From the NCBI GenBank assembly GCA_964454795.1, contig CAYVUM010000167.1, positions 1 to 5,319 of the forward strand: a DNA stretch of 5,319 bases. The letters run 5' to 3'. A program made the translations under genes and the position numbers. The first letter of the stretch is position 1; each line of letters starts with the position of its first letter. The notes beneath the pieces were generated by a model. That model worked only from the letters and a program-made list of their open reading frames with translations, was not told the DNA's origin and did no database searches. The stretch comes from CAYVUM01 sp964454795. Lineage in GTDB: Bacteria; Pseudomonadota; Alphaproteobacteria; Rhodospirillales; Defluviicoccaceae. Below, one piece after another: positions 1-5,319 of the stretch.

Positions 1-1085
1 TGGGTGTACCAGAGGGCATCGGCCAGGACGAGGCGCCCTTCGGCGTCGGTGTTGAGCACCTCAACGGTCTGGCCAGACATGGTCTTGACGATGTCGCCGG
101 GCCGCTGGGCGGTTCCCGACGGCATGTTTTCCACCAGCCCGACAACGCCGATAGCGTCCACCCGGGCCTTGCGACCGGCAAGCGCCTTCATCAGGCCGAT
201 CACCGCCCCGGCGCCGGCCATGTCGTATTTCATCTCCTCCATCCCGGCCGACGGCTTGATGGAGATTCCGCCGGTATCGAAGGTGACGCCCTTGCCGACA
301 AACGCGATCGGCTTGCTGGCGGGGTCTTCAGCCGCGCTGGTGCCGCGCCAGCGCATGACCACCAGCTTCGGCTCGCGCACGCTGCCCTGGGCGACACCGA
401 GCAGGGCGCCCATGCCCAGTTCGCGCATCCGGGCCTCGCCCAGGACCTCCACGTCGACACCGAGCCCCGCCAGGCTCTGCGCCGCTGACGCCAGGGTTTC
501 CGGATAGATCACATTGCCCGGCTCCGAGACCAGATCGCGGGTCAGGAACACCCCGGCGACGACGGCATTCTGCGGCTCGAAGGCCGCTTCTGCGGCAGCG
601 GCATCGGCGACGGCGAAGGCCAGCGCGACCAGCCGGGTCTTCTCGTCCTCGGGCTCCCGGGTCTTGTAGCGGTCGAAGCGGTAGGAGCGGAGCCGGGCAC
701 CGGTTGCCATCTCCACCGCCATGTCCGCCGGGGAGGCGGCGACGCCGGGGAGCTGGTCGACGAGGACGGTGGCGGCTTCGGCAGCGTCGCCAGCGAGCGC
801 CGCACAAATCCGTCCGCCCGCGGCGCGCAGCCGTTGGGCGTCGACCTCGTCGGCCTTGCCAAGGCCGACCAGCAGCACCTTGTCGAGGCCGCCGGCCGGC
901 GCGGGAAGGGCCAGGGTCTGATCCTTGCCGCCCCGGAAGCGCCCGACCTCCATCGCCCGGGTGAGCGCACCGTTGGTCCGGGCGTCCACGGCAGCTGCCG
1001 CCGGTGACAGCGTTCTGTCGTCGAGAACGACAACGACCACCACGCCCGTCTCGGGCGCGCCGGGGGCGACAAACGAAACCTGCAT
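1..1085 (-). CDS. pepA: Leucyl aminopeptidase (M17 family), 3' end cut off by the window
   Basis: Cytosolic two-metal aminopeptidase that removes N-terminal residues from peptides. 361 complete codons are present; E. coli PepA is 503 residues, so about 140 C-terminal residues lie beyond the left edge. Residues 1 to about 160 match the variable N-terminal domain, and the catalytic domain follows. All the metal ligands and catalytic residues expected this far are visible: Lys265 and Asp270 (in GKGVTFDTGG), Lys277 (GISIKPS), Asp288 (MKYDM), and Asp347, Glu349 and Arg351 in the family signature NTDAEGR. Each sits exactly five residues before its E. coli equivalent. The start is ATG at 1085, with GAGGAG (1100-1095) nine bases upstream. 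It lies 67 bases after mlaC on the same strand and is probably read through from it. Some bacterial PepA proteins also bind DNA; nothing here tests that. The identification is secure. Confidence 0.97.
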   Translation of the reverse strand, partial: MQVSFVAPGAPETGVVVVVVLDDRTLSPAAAAVDARTNGALTRAMEVGRFRGGKDQTLALPAPAGGLDKVLLVGLGKADEVDAQRLRAAGGRICAALAGDAAEAATVLVDQLPGVAASPADMAVEMATGARLRSYRFDRYKTREPEDEKTRLVALAFAVADAAAAEAAFEPQNAVVAGVFLTRDLVSEPGNVIYPETLASAAQSLAGLGVDVEVLGEARMRELGMGALLGVAQGSVREPKLVVMRWRGTSAAEDPASKPIAFVGKGVTFDTGGISIKPSAGMEEMKYDMAGAGAVIGLMKALAGRKARVDAIGVVGLVENMPSGTAQRPGDIVKTMSGQTVEVLNTDAEGRLVLADALWYT

Positions 1086-1130
1086 AGAGAGATGCTCCTC
1101 AGTTCACCGGTGATTTGTCTCAGACCACAT

Positions 1131-1149
1131 ATGCGGCTTCGGACCGCAT
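1131..1149 (-). terminator. Hairpin just after the mlaC stop codon (possible weak terminator or attenuator)
   Basis: A perfect 6-base inverted repeat (ATGCGG / CCGCAT) flanks a 7-base loop, beginning three bases beyond the mlaC stop. On the transcribed strand an extra C-G pair can close a CGAA loop, leaving one bulged base. No T-tract follows, so it is not a classical intrinsic terminator. It could stabilise the mlaC 3' end or reduce read-through into pepA. Function is inferred from position only. Confidence 0.3.
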
Positions 1150-1152
1150 CGG

Positions 1153-1782
1153 TCAGCCTTCGGCGACGTCGGCCTTCAGGCTCTCGGTCTTGTCGCGGAG
1201 CGCTTCGATCAGGCCGGAGACCGAACCGCCACGCTGCCGGATTGCCCCGGTGAAGTCGGATCGCTGGGTCAGCTTGAGAGAGACGCCTTCGACCGCGACG
1301 TCGACAATCTTGGGCGTGCCCGCAACGTCCTCGACTTCCCAGTCGACGCTGATCTCCTGCCCGGCACTGTCGCCGACAACCGCCGACTGCACCGTAGCCG
1401 TCTCCGGCCCGTCCTTTCGGGTCCCGATAACTCTCAGTTCCTCCCCGGCGTAGTCGGTGAAGCGCTTGGCGTAGCCGTAGACGATCAGGTCCTCGAACAG
1501 CGCGAGATACTCGTCGCGCTGCTCCGGCGTCGCTTGGCGCCAGTAGCGGCTCAGCACGAACCGGCCGATTTCCTCAACGGCGAAGTATCTGCGGAAAATC
1601 GCGCGCATTCGCTCAGCCTGCTCCGACCGGGAAAGCGCGTCATTGGACAGGACCGCCACGGTCTCATCGGCCAGCCGGTCGATCAGGTTCCGGGCCCGCT
1701 CGGTAATCGGCTCGGCGGCGGCGGGGCTGGCGAGCAGCAGCAGCATCAGGATCAGCAAAACGGGGCGAACCACGAGACGCAT
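1153..1782 (-). CDS. mlaC: MlaC/Ttg2D-family periplasmic phospholipid-binding protein
   Basis: Soluble periplasmic carrier of the Mla pathway, shuttling phospholipid between the outer-membrane MlaA complex and the inner-membrane MlaFEDB ABC transporter. The 209-residue length is usual for the family. Residues 1-23 form a Sec signal peptide: Arg2 and Arg6, a long Leu/Ile/Met-rich core, then an Ala-Ala-Ala cleavage site before Glu24. Family features follow: a helical segment with a RRYFAVEEIGRFVL block (about 64-77), a YWRQATPEQRDEY block (80-92), and a FEDLIVYGYAKRFTDYAGEEL stretch (around 96-116), then the beta-rich part ending in VDVAVEGVSLKLTQRSDF. The mature protein has no cysteine. The start is ATG at 1782, with GGAGG (1796-1792) nine bases upstream. 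mlaA lies upstream on the same strand, which supports the Mla assignment over the related hopanoid-locus protein HpnM; no hopanoid genes are nearby. Confidence 0.93.
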   Translation of the reverse strand: MRLVVRPVLLILMLLLLASPAAAEPITERARNLIDRLADETVAVLSNDALSRSEQAERMRAIFRRYFAVEEIGRFVLSRYWRQATPEQRDEYLALFEDLIVYGYAKRFTDYAGEELRVIGTRKDGPETATVQSAVVGDSAGQEISVDWEVEDVAGTPKIVDVAVEGVSLKLTQRSDFTGAIRQRGGSVSGLIEALRDKTESLKADVAEG

Positions 1783-1868
1783 GACGGACTCCCTCCATCG
1801 CCAGCGCAGGCATCAAAACTTTACGGTCTTTGTCAGTCCTGACCGCCAGACCGCCGGCGGCTTCGGGC

Positions 1869-1920
1869 CGGTGATCGATGCTTCCCCGAATCCGCGGACC
1901 AGATCAAGGGGTCATCACCG
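1869..1920 (-). other. Long-range inverted repeat in the mlaA-mlaC spacer
   Basis: CGGTGAT (1869-1875) is exactly complementary to ATCACCG (1914-1920), with 38 bases between. Inside the loop CCCC (1884-1887) can pair with GGGG (1908-1911), and the 8-base palindrome TCCGCGGA lies at 1891-1898. The transcript leading into mlaC could therefore fold into a nested stem. No known riboswitch or leader is recognised, and short complementary segments arise by chance in GC-rich DNA. Confidence 0.25.
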
Positions 1921-1938
1921 CTCGGCGTGAAGCGCAAC

Positions 1939-1963
1939 GCCCGCGGTGCCGTCCGCCGCGGGC
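1939..1963 (-). terminator. Strong GC hairpin just after the mlaA stop codon
   Basis: A perfect 8-base inverted repeat (GCCCGCGG / CCGCGGGC) with a 9-base loop starts seven bases past the mlaA stop. It is placed like a transcription terminator or a 3'-end stabiliser, but no T-tract follows on the minus strand, so intrinsic termination would be inefficient. With the 188-base spacer, it suggests mlaC may be partly uncoupled from mlaA. The inverted repeat is seen directly; the role is inferred. Confidence 0.4.
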
Positions 1964-1970
1964 CGCCGTC

Positions 1971-2810
1971 CTACCGTGCGGCGTTGGCGTCATCCGGCTT
2001 CGGGGGAACTTCAGGGACGCGGATTCGCCCGTCATCGATCTCGAACCGCCGGTTCTGGCGGAAGGCGCTGCGGACGGCTGCATAGAAGTCCAGGGACGAC
2101 CGCTCCAGTTCGTCCGTGGTCTCGAGCGTCCGGGCCCTTTGGCTGAGCCCGGTGACGATCGAGCGGGTCAGGGTTAAGGCCTTGGCGGTGTCGCCATAGT
2201 CGAAGACGAGCGCGCCCAGGAAGCCGAACGGATCGATGACGATGCTGTCGATGGCGAGGCCGGTCGCGTCGCGCGGGTTCGATGGGCCAAAAAGCGGTAA
2301 GACCAGATAGGGACCTTCCCCCAGTCCCCAGACAGCGAGGGTCTGGCCGAAGTCCTCGTTGTGGGCGGGAATACCGAACTTGGTGGCAGGGTCCATCAAC
2401 CCGCCGACCCCGATCGTGCTGTTGACCAGAAACCGGGCAAGCGTATCACCGGCTCGTTCCGGCTGTGCCTGGAGTAGGTCGTTGATAAAGACCACGGGTG
2501 AGCGCAGGTTGGCGAGGACGTTATCAACCCCTTCCGTGAAGATCGGCGGCAGAATATCCCGATAAAAGATCGCCAGTGGCGTCAGCAGCATCGTGTCGAG
2601 ACCCTGGTTGAACTTGAATACCGCCCGGTTGAACGGTTCGAGCGGGTCGTTGGTCTCGACGAATTCCTGGTAGGCTTCCGGGTCCGTGTTCGGATCGGGA
2701 GCGGTCGCGCAGCCGGCCACCGCGAGCGCGGCGACCAGTCCGGCCAGCGGCAGCACGGCCGTGAGGCCCCGTCCCCCGCCGGCGGTATTCTGCGGCCTCT
2801 CGTCGTCCAT
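1971..2810 (-). CDS. mlaA: MlaA/VacJ-family outer-membrane lipoprotein
   Basis: Outer-membrane component of the Mla system, which removes mislocalised phospholipid from the outer leaflet and passes it to MlaC. The 279 residues are slightly longer than E. coli MlaA (251). The N-terminus is a lipoprotein signal with a hydrophobic stretch (about 16-33) and lipobox V-A-G-C; Cys34 should be lipidated, and Ala at +2 is compatible with outer-membrane sorting. Family blocks are the NDPLEPFNR motif (54-62), FKFNQGLD just after it, ARFLVNSTIGVGGLMDPA (125-142), and LPLFGPSNPRD (171-181). The tail is charged and proline-containing. The reading frame stays open far upstream to 3554, but the true start is ATG at 2810: it has GGAG ten bases upstream and places the signal peptide at the N-terminus, whereas the upstream extension has no MlaA-like sequence. 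mlaC follows after 188 bases. Confidence 0.95.
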   Translation of the reverse strand: MDDERPQNTAGGGRGLTAVLPLAGLVAALAVAGCATAPDPNTDPEAYQEFVETNDPLEPFNRAVFKFNQGLDTMLLTPLAIFYRDILPPIFTEGVDNVLANLRSPVVFINDLLQAQPERAGDTLARFLVNSTIGVGGLMDPATKFGIPAHNEDFGQTLAVWGLGEGPYLVLPLFGPSNPRDATGLAIDSIVIDPFGFLGALVFDYGDTAKALTLTRSIVTGLSQRARTLETTDELERSSLDFYAAVRSAFRQNRRFEIDDGRIRVPEVPPKPDDANAAR

Positions 2811-2820
2811 GATCTGTTTG

Positions 2821-2824
2821 CTCC
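2821..2824 (-). promoter_or_regulatory. Ribosome binding site of mlaA
   Basis: GGAG on the minus strand, ten bases before the ATG at 2810. It decides the start of mlaA within a much longer open frame, because it places the lipoprotein signal peptide at the N-terminus. Confidence 0.6.
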
Positions 2825-2894
2825 GCTGTTTGAACTCTGTGTCGGGAAAGGGGGCGGTGCTGACGATTGACGGCACCAATCCGAAAGGAACAGG

Positions 2895-2930
2895 TGGCCG
2901 GCGCTGCGAAAGCGCAACAGCGACCGCCCG
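2895..2930. repeat. Diverged direct repeat, copy A
   Basis: It begins with TGGCCGGCGC (2895-2904) and continues with GCGAA, CGCAAC and a CGACCGCC-like end, in the same order as copy B 122 bases to the right. It can form a small hairpin, TGCG-AAAG-CGCA (2905-2916), or alternatively GCGCT/AGCGC (2901-2905 with 2911-2915). The 10-base identity is exact; the rest needs gaps, so common descent is uncertain. Confidence 0.35.
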
Positions 2931-2965
2931 ATTTAACGTTGCCGCGGGGGAATGTACAGTCTTGT

Positions 2966-2975
2966 CCGTTAACGG
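2966..2975. promoter_or_regulatory. 10-base palindrome CCGTTAACGG, possible operator
   Basis: A perfect palindrome within the divergent region, 156 bases upstream of the mlaA start, with the related palindrome AACGTT nearby at 2935-2940. Dimeric regulators commonly bind such symmetric sites, but no known operator is recognised, and a 10-base palindrome can arise by chance. Confidence 0.2.
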
Positions 2976-3016
2976 CTTTGCGCCCCGGGGGATGGACTCT
3001 GCGGACTTCATGCCAT

Positions 3017-3062
3017 TGGCCGGCGCCTGTTGCGAATCCGCAACGATTGCGCTCGCCGCCCC
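3017..3062. repeat. Diverged direct repeat, copy B, with a perfect hairpin
   Basis: It starts with the same TGGCCGGCGC (3017-3026) as copy A and contains GTTGCG-AATC-CGCAAC (3029-3044), a perfect 6-base stem with a 4-base loop. The shared order is TGGCCGGCGC, GCGAA, CGCAAC, GCG, then a CGCC-rich end. A weaker resemblance, TGGGCCGGC followed by GCGT/ACGC, occurs at 3202-3229. No known intergenic repeat family is recognised. Confidence 0.35.
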
Positions 3063-3105
3063 TGCTCGGAGCGGGTTGTTCCGGCCGTCCCGACAACGGA
3101 AAACG

Positions 3106-3133
3106 TTGACTCTTGGCGCCGTACATCTAACAA
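3106..3133 (+). promoter_or_regulatory. Weak sigma-70-like promoter candidate for metF
   Basis: TTGACT (3106-3111) matches the -35 consensus at five of six positions. A 16-base spacer leads to TAACAA (3128-3133), which matches the -10 consensus at only three of six, in the locally most AT-rich stretch. If used, it would give metF an untranslated leader of more than 200 bases. Pattern match only. Confidence 0.2.
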
Positions 3134-3320
3134 AGGGGTGTGGCGGGGGCTGGCCCGAAACGCGACAGATGGTCGGGGGCCAGCATTCAGCGGGCTCACA
3201 TTGGGCCGGCAAGCGTTGCAGGACGACGCAGCACCGTCGCACGGACCTGGGGTGGGTCGTGGACCAACCCGGCGGGTGCCTCGTTGTCATCCTCCTGGCG
3301 CCTGCACCGATCAATGGGCT

Positions 3321-3336
3321 ACCGCCGACCGGCGGT
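3321..3336 (+). promoter_or_regulatory. Hairpin 28 bases upstream of the metF start
   Basis: ACCGCC (3321-3326) pairs perfectly with GGCGGT (3331-3336) around a GACC loop. An overlapping smaller pairing, GACC with GGTC (3327-3330 with 3334-3337), is mutually exclusive with it. No T-tract follows. It lies just upstream of the poor metF ribosome binding site and could influence translation; the role is inferred. Confidence 0.3.
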
Positions 3337-3364
3337 CCTGACGACAACACGTGGACCTGTAACG

Positions 3365-4345
3365 ATGAACACGACGACACCTGTGTGGTCGGGCGAGGCG
3401 AACGGTCCGGTTGACCGGGGCCGCTTCCGGCGCCTGCCGATCGCCTCTCCACTTCCCCGGGACGTGAGCGTCTCATTCGAGTTTTTTCCGCCGAAAACCC
3501 CGGCGATGGAACAGTCGCTGTGGCATTGTGTGGAGCGTCTGTCCACCCTGGCACCGGCCTACGTCTCGGTGACCTACGGTGCCGGCGGATCGACGCGGGA
3601 ACGCACCCACAGCACGGTGGTCAGGCTCAAGCGCGAGGCAGGCCTGGAGCCGGCCGCTCATCTCACCTGTGTCGGCGCGCCGCGGGGCGAGATCGACGAC
3701 GTTGCGCGGCGCTACTGGGATGCCGGCATCCGCCATATCGTCGCGCTTCGCGGCGATCCGCCGGCCGGCACCGACCGCTACACGCCGCACCCGGAGGGCT
3801 ATGCCTATGCCGTCGATCTGGTCGCCGGGCTGAAGCGGGTCGCCGATTTCGAGATCAGCGTTGCCTGCTATCCGGAGGTCCATCCCGAAGCGGTGAGCCC
3901 GGACGCTGACATCGACAACCTCAAGCGCAAGGTCGACGCCGGGGCGACCCGGGCGATCACCCAGTTCTTCTTTGAGGTGGATCATTTCTTCCGCTTCCGC
4001 GACCAGGTCGCGGCCGCCGGCATCGAGGTGGAGCTGGAGCCGGGGATCCTGCCCGTGTCCAACTTCGCCCGGGTGGTCCAGTTCGCCGGCGCCTGCCATG
4101 CCACCGTGCCCGGCTGGATGCGCGATCTGTTCACGGACCTGGACGCCGACCCTGACACCCGCAAGCTGATCGCCGCCTCCGTCGCTGCTGAGCAGTGCCG
4201 GGCACTGAACGCCGGTGGCGTCCGTCACTTTCACTTCTACACCCTGAACCGCGCCGACCTCACCTACGCCATCTGCCATATTCTCGGCGTGCGTGCCCCC
4301 GTCCCCGCGCCGGCGGTGACGGCACCCGCCGATGCTGCGGAGTAA
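3365..4345 (+). CDS. metF: 5,10-methylenetetrahydrofolate reductase
   Basis: FAD-dependent reductase converting 5,10-methylene- to 5-methyltetrahydrofolate, the methyl donor for methionine synthase. The 326-residue protein is a single catalytic (beta/alpha)8 barrel without the C-terminal SAM-binding regulatory domain of eukaryotic enzymes. It parallels E. coli MetF (296 residues) along its length: VSFEFFPPKT with catalytic Glu39 (E. coli Glu28), VSVTYGA (67-73), AHLTC (98-102), IRHIVALRGD with Asp131 (E. coli Asp120), YPEVHPEA, NLKRKVDAGATRAITQFFF, PGILPVSNF, and near the C-terminus HFHFYTLNRADLTYAICHILGVR. The tail is a short Ala/Pro-rich extension. The start ATG at 3365 gives a 33-residue leader before the core; only a weak GGA lies nine bases upstream, and GTG at 3383 is an alternative. 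The frame is open back to 3140, but that extension is not MetF-like. metH follows after five bases. Confidence 0.97.
   Translation: MNTTTPVWSGEANGPVDRGRFRRLPIASPLPRDVSVSFEFFPPKTPAMEQSLWHCVERLSTLAPAYVSVTYGAGGSTRERTHSTVVRLKREAGLEPAAHLTCVGAPRGEIDDVARRYWDAGIRHIVALRGDPPAGTDRYTPHPEGYAYAVDLVAGLKRVADFEISVACYPEVHPEAVSPDADIDNLKRKVDAGATRAITQFFFEVDHFFRFRDQVAAAGIEVELEPGILPVSNFARVVQFAGACHATVPGWMRDLFTDLDADPDTRKLIAASVAAEQCRALNAGGVRHFHFYTLNRADLTYAICHILGVRAPVPAPAVTAPADAAE
4339..4342 (+). promoter_or_regulatory. Ribosome binding site of metH inside the end of metF
   Basis: GGAG lies within the last codons of metF, eight bases before the metH ATG at 4351. This arrangement suggests translational coupling of the two genes and supports the chosen metH start. 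Confidence 0.6.
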
Positions 4346-4350
4346 GGACG

Positions 4351-5319
4351 ATGACCCGGGATGAGCGAATTGCCGCCCTGAGGGCCGCCGCCAGCGAACG
4401 CATCCTCGTGCTGGACGGGGCAATGGGAACGATGATCCAGCGGCTCGGACTGACCGAGGCCGACTACCGCGGTGAGCGGTTCGCCGACTGGCCCTCCGAT
4501 ATCAAGGGCAACAATGACCTGTTGTCGCTGACCCGCCCCGATGCCATCGCGGCGATCCACCGCGCCTATTTCGAGGCCGGCGCCGATATTGCCGAGACGA
4601 ACACCTTCAGCTCCACCCGGGTGGCGATGGCCGACTACGGAATGGAGAGCCTCGCCCGGGAGATCAACGTCGCCTCTGCCCGGCTCGCCCGCGAAGCGGC
4701 CGATGCTGTGACCGCCGGGACCCCTGAGAGACCACGGTGGGTGGCGGGGGCGCTCGGTCCCACCAATCGCACTGCCTCGATCTCGCCCGACGTCAACGAT
4801 CCGAGCCTGCGCAACGTCACCTTCGATGAGCTGCGGGATGCCTACCGGGAACAGGCGGAGGGTCTGGTTGAGGGCGGCGCTGATATCCTCCTGGTTGAGA
4901 CGGTGTTCGATACCCTCAACGCCAAGGCGGCGCTCTATGCCATCGACGAGCTGTTCGAGGCGGAGGGCTTCCGCCTGCCGGTGATGATCTCGGGAACCAT
5001 CACCGATCTGTCGGGGCGCAACCTGTCGGGCCAGACGGCGGAGGCCTTCTGGAACTCGGTCCGCCACGCCCGGCCGTTCTCCATCGGCCTCAACTGTGCG
5101 CTCGGCGCCGCGGAGATGCGACCCTACGTCGCTGACCTCTCACGGGTTGCCGACGTGTATGTCTCGGCCTATCCCAATGCCGGCCTGCCCAACGAGCTCG
5201 GCGAATACGACGAGACCCCGGAGCAGATGCGGACTCACCTCGCCGAGTGGGCGAAGTCGGGCCTTCTGAACGTTGTCGGCTGCTGCTGCTGCACGACCCC
5301 TGACCATATCCGGGCAATT
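4351..5319 (+). CDS. metH: Cobalamin-dependent methionine synthase, homocysteine-binding domain (3' end cut off)
   Basis: Transfers a methyl group from 5-methyltetrahydrofolate to homocysteine through cobalamin. The 323 codons present cover nearly all of the N-terminal zinc-dependent homocysteine S-methyltransferase barrel. Visible are LDGAMGTM (21-28), KGNNDLLSLTRPD, ADIAETNTFSS, GALGPTNRTASISPDV, ILLVETVFDTLNAKAA, GLNCALGA with zinc ligand Cys249, PNAGLPNELGEYDETPE, and the second zinc-ligand block at 310-316. That block reads G-C-C-C-C-T-T rather than the usual G-G-C-C-G-T-T; by alignment the ligands are Cys312 and Cys313 (E. coli 310 and 311, with the same +2 offset as Cys249). Full-length MetH is about 1,200 residues, but some alphaproteobacteria encode this domain separately as a protein of about 350 residues; the window ends too early to say which applies. 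It is five bases after metF and very likely co-transcribed. Confidence 0.95.
   Translation, partial: MTRDERIAALRAAASERILVLDGAMGTMIQRLGLTEADYRGERFADWPSDIKGNNDLLSLTRPDAIAAIHRAYFEAGADIAETNTFSSTRVAMADYGMESLAREINVASARLAREAADAVTAGTPERPRWVAGALGPTNRTASISPDVNDPSLRNVTFDELRDAYREQAEGLVEGGADILLVETVFDTLNAKAALYAIDELFEAEGFRLPVMISGTITDLSGRNLSGQTAEAFWNSVRHARPFSIGLNCALGAAEMRPYVADLSRVADVYVSAYPNAGLPNELGEYDETPEQMRTHLAEWAKSGLLNVVGCCCCTTPDHIRAI

Larger units (their letters stand above)
2811..3364. other. 554-base divergent intergenic region, no convincing gene
   Basis: This region separates the divergently transcribed mlaA and metF. Open frames cross it on both strands, but none shows a recognisable protein family, a good ribosome binding site or a plausible start, and the longest are extensions of mlaA or metF. 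What can be seen is a diverged direct repeat (2895-2930 and 3017-3062, possibly a third weak copy near 3202), several short inverted repeats, the 10-base palindrome CCGTTAACGG (2966-2975) and one weak promoter candidate reading toward metF. Both the mlaA and metF promoters should lie here. I recognise no SAM, SAH, cobalamin or folate riboswitch. No transcriptional regulator gene lies between mlaA and metF. Confidence 0.7.

Noticed and set aside
4..507. 167-residue plus-strand open frame opposite pepA
   Set aside because: It is antisense to the conserved catalytic region of pepA and is Ser/Pro/Arg-rich with no family features.
1819..1834. CTGACA (minus strand, about 1829-1834) as the -35 box of an mlaC promoter
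   Set aside because: The only -10-like hexamer nearby (TTTGAT) leaves a spacer of about 13 bases, too short for a standard promoter.
3195..3300. Possible SAH or SAM riboswitch upstream of metF (AAGCGTTGCAGG resembles part of the SAH riboswitch core)
   Set aside because: The closing stem and the downstream GCGCUC-type partner of the SAH class are not found, and SAM-II and cobalamin core elements are also absent. The resemblance is limited to a few bases.
3140..3364. Upstream GTG start adding 75 residues to MetF
   Set aside because: The added sequence is Arg/Ser/Gly-rich, unlike any MetF N-terminus; ATG at 3365 already leaves a leader before the conserved core.
2686..3414. 242-residue plus-strand open frame across the divergent region
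   Set aside because: It starts antisense inside mlaA and ends inside metF, shows no recognisable domain, and is the kind of open frame expected by chance in GC-rich DNA.
2811..3554. Open minus-strand frame continuing 248 codons upstream of mlaA (whole frame 1971-3554, 527 residues)
   Set aside because: The extension overlaps metF on the other strand, has no family resemblance, and would bury the mlaA lipoprotein signal peptide inside the protein. The GGAG-preceded ATG at 2810 explains the gene fully.
3473..5067. Long minus-strand open frames opposite metF and metH (316 and 267 residues)
   Set aside because: These are antisense shadows of two confidently identified genes, with low-complexity composition and no recognisable motifs.

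Overview
The window is GC-rich bacterial chromosome with five protein genes. All have close counterparts in proteobacteria, and the pairing of mlaA with mlaC plus a metF-metH pair fits an alphaproteobacterium, perhaps Rhodospirillales-like. That placement is inferred from gene content, base composition and protein style; no marker gene settles it.

Layout. Positions 1-2810 hold three genes on the minus strand, in transcription order mlaA (outer-membrane lipoprotein), mlaC (periplasmic lipid-carrier protein) and pepA (leucyl aminopeptidase, running off the left edge). From 2811 to 3364 is a 554-base divergent intergenic region with no convincing gene. It contains several small inverted repeats and a diverged direct repeat. 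From 3365 to the right edge are two plus-strand genes, metF (5,10-methylenetetrahydrofolate reductase) and metH (cobalamin-dependent methionine synthase, first 323 codons only), five bases apart.

How the genes work together. MlaA and MlaC are the outer-membrane and periplasmic parts of the Mla phospholipid-transport route that maintains outer-membrane lipid asymmetry; the inner-membrane ABC complex (MlaFEDB) is not in the window. PepA is a cytoplasmic metallo-aminopeptidase with no obvious functional tie to Mla; it may simply be co-transcribed. MetF makes 5-methyltetrahydrofolate, which MetH uses to methylate homocysteine to methionine, so the right-hand pair is a compact methionine and one-carbon operon.

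No mobile element, CRISPR array, tRNA or rRNA was seen, and the window is mostly ordinary core metabolism. The points that most deserve a second look are the MetH zinc-site motif, which reads Gly-Cys-Cys-Cys-Cys instead of the usual Gly-Gly-Cys-Cys-Gly, and the long, structured, repeat-bearing leader region between mlaA and metF.
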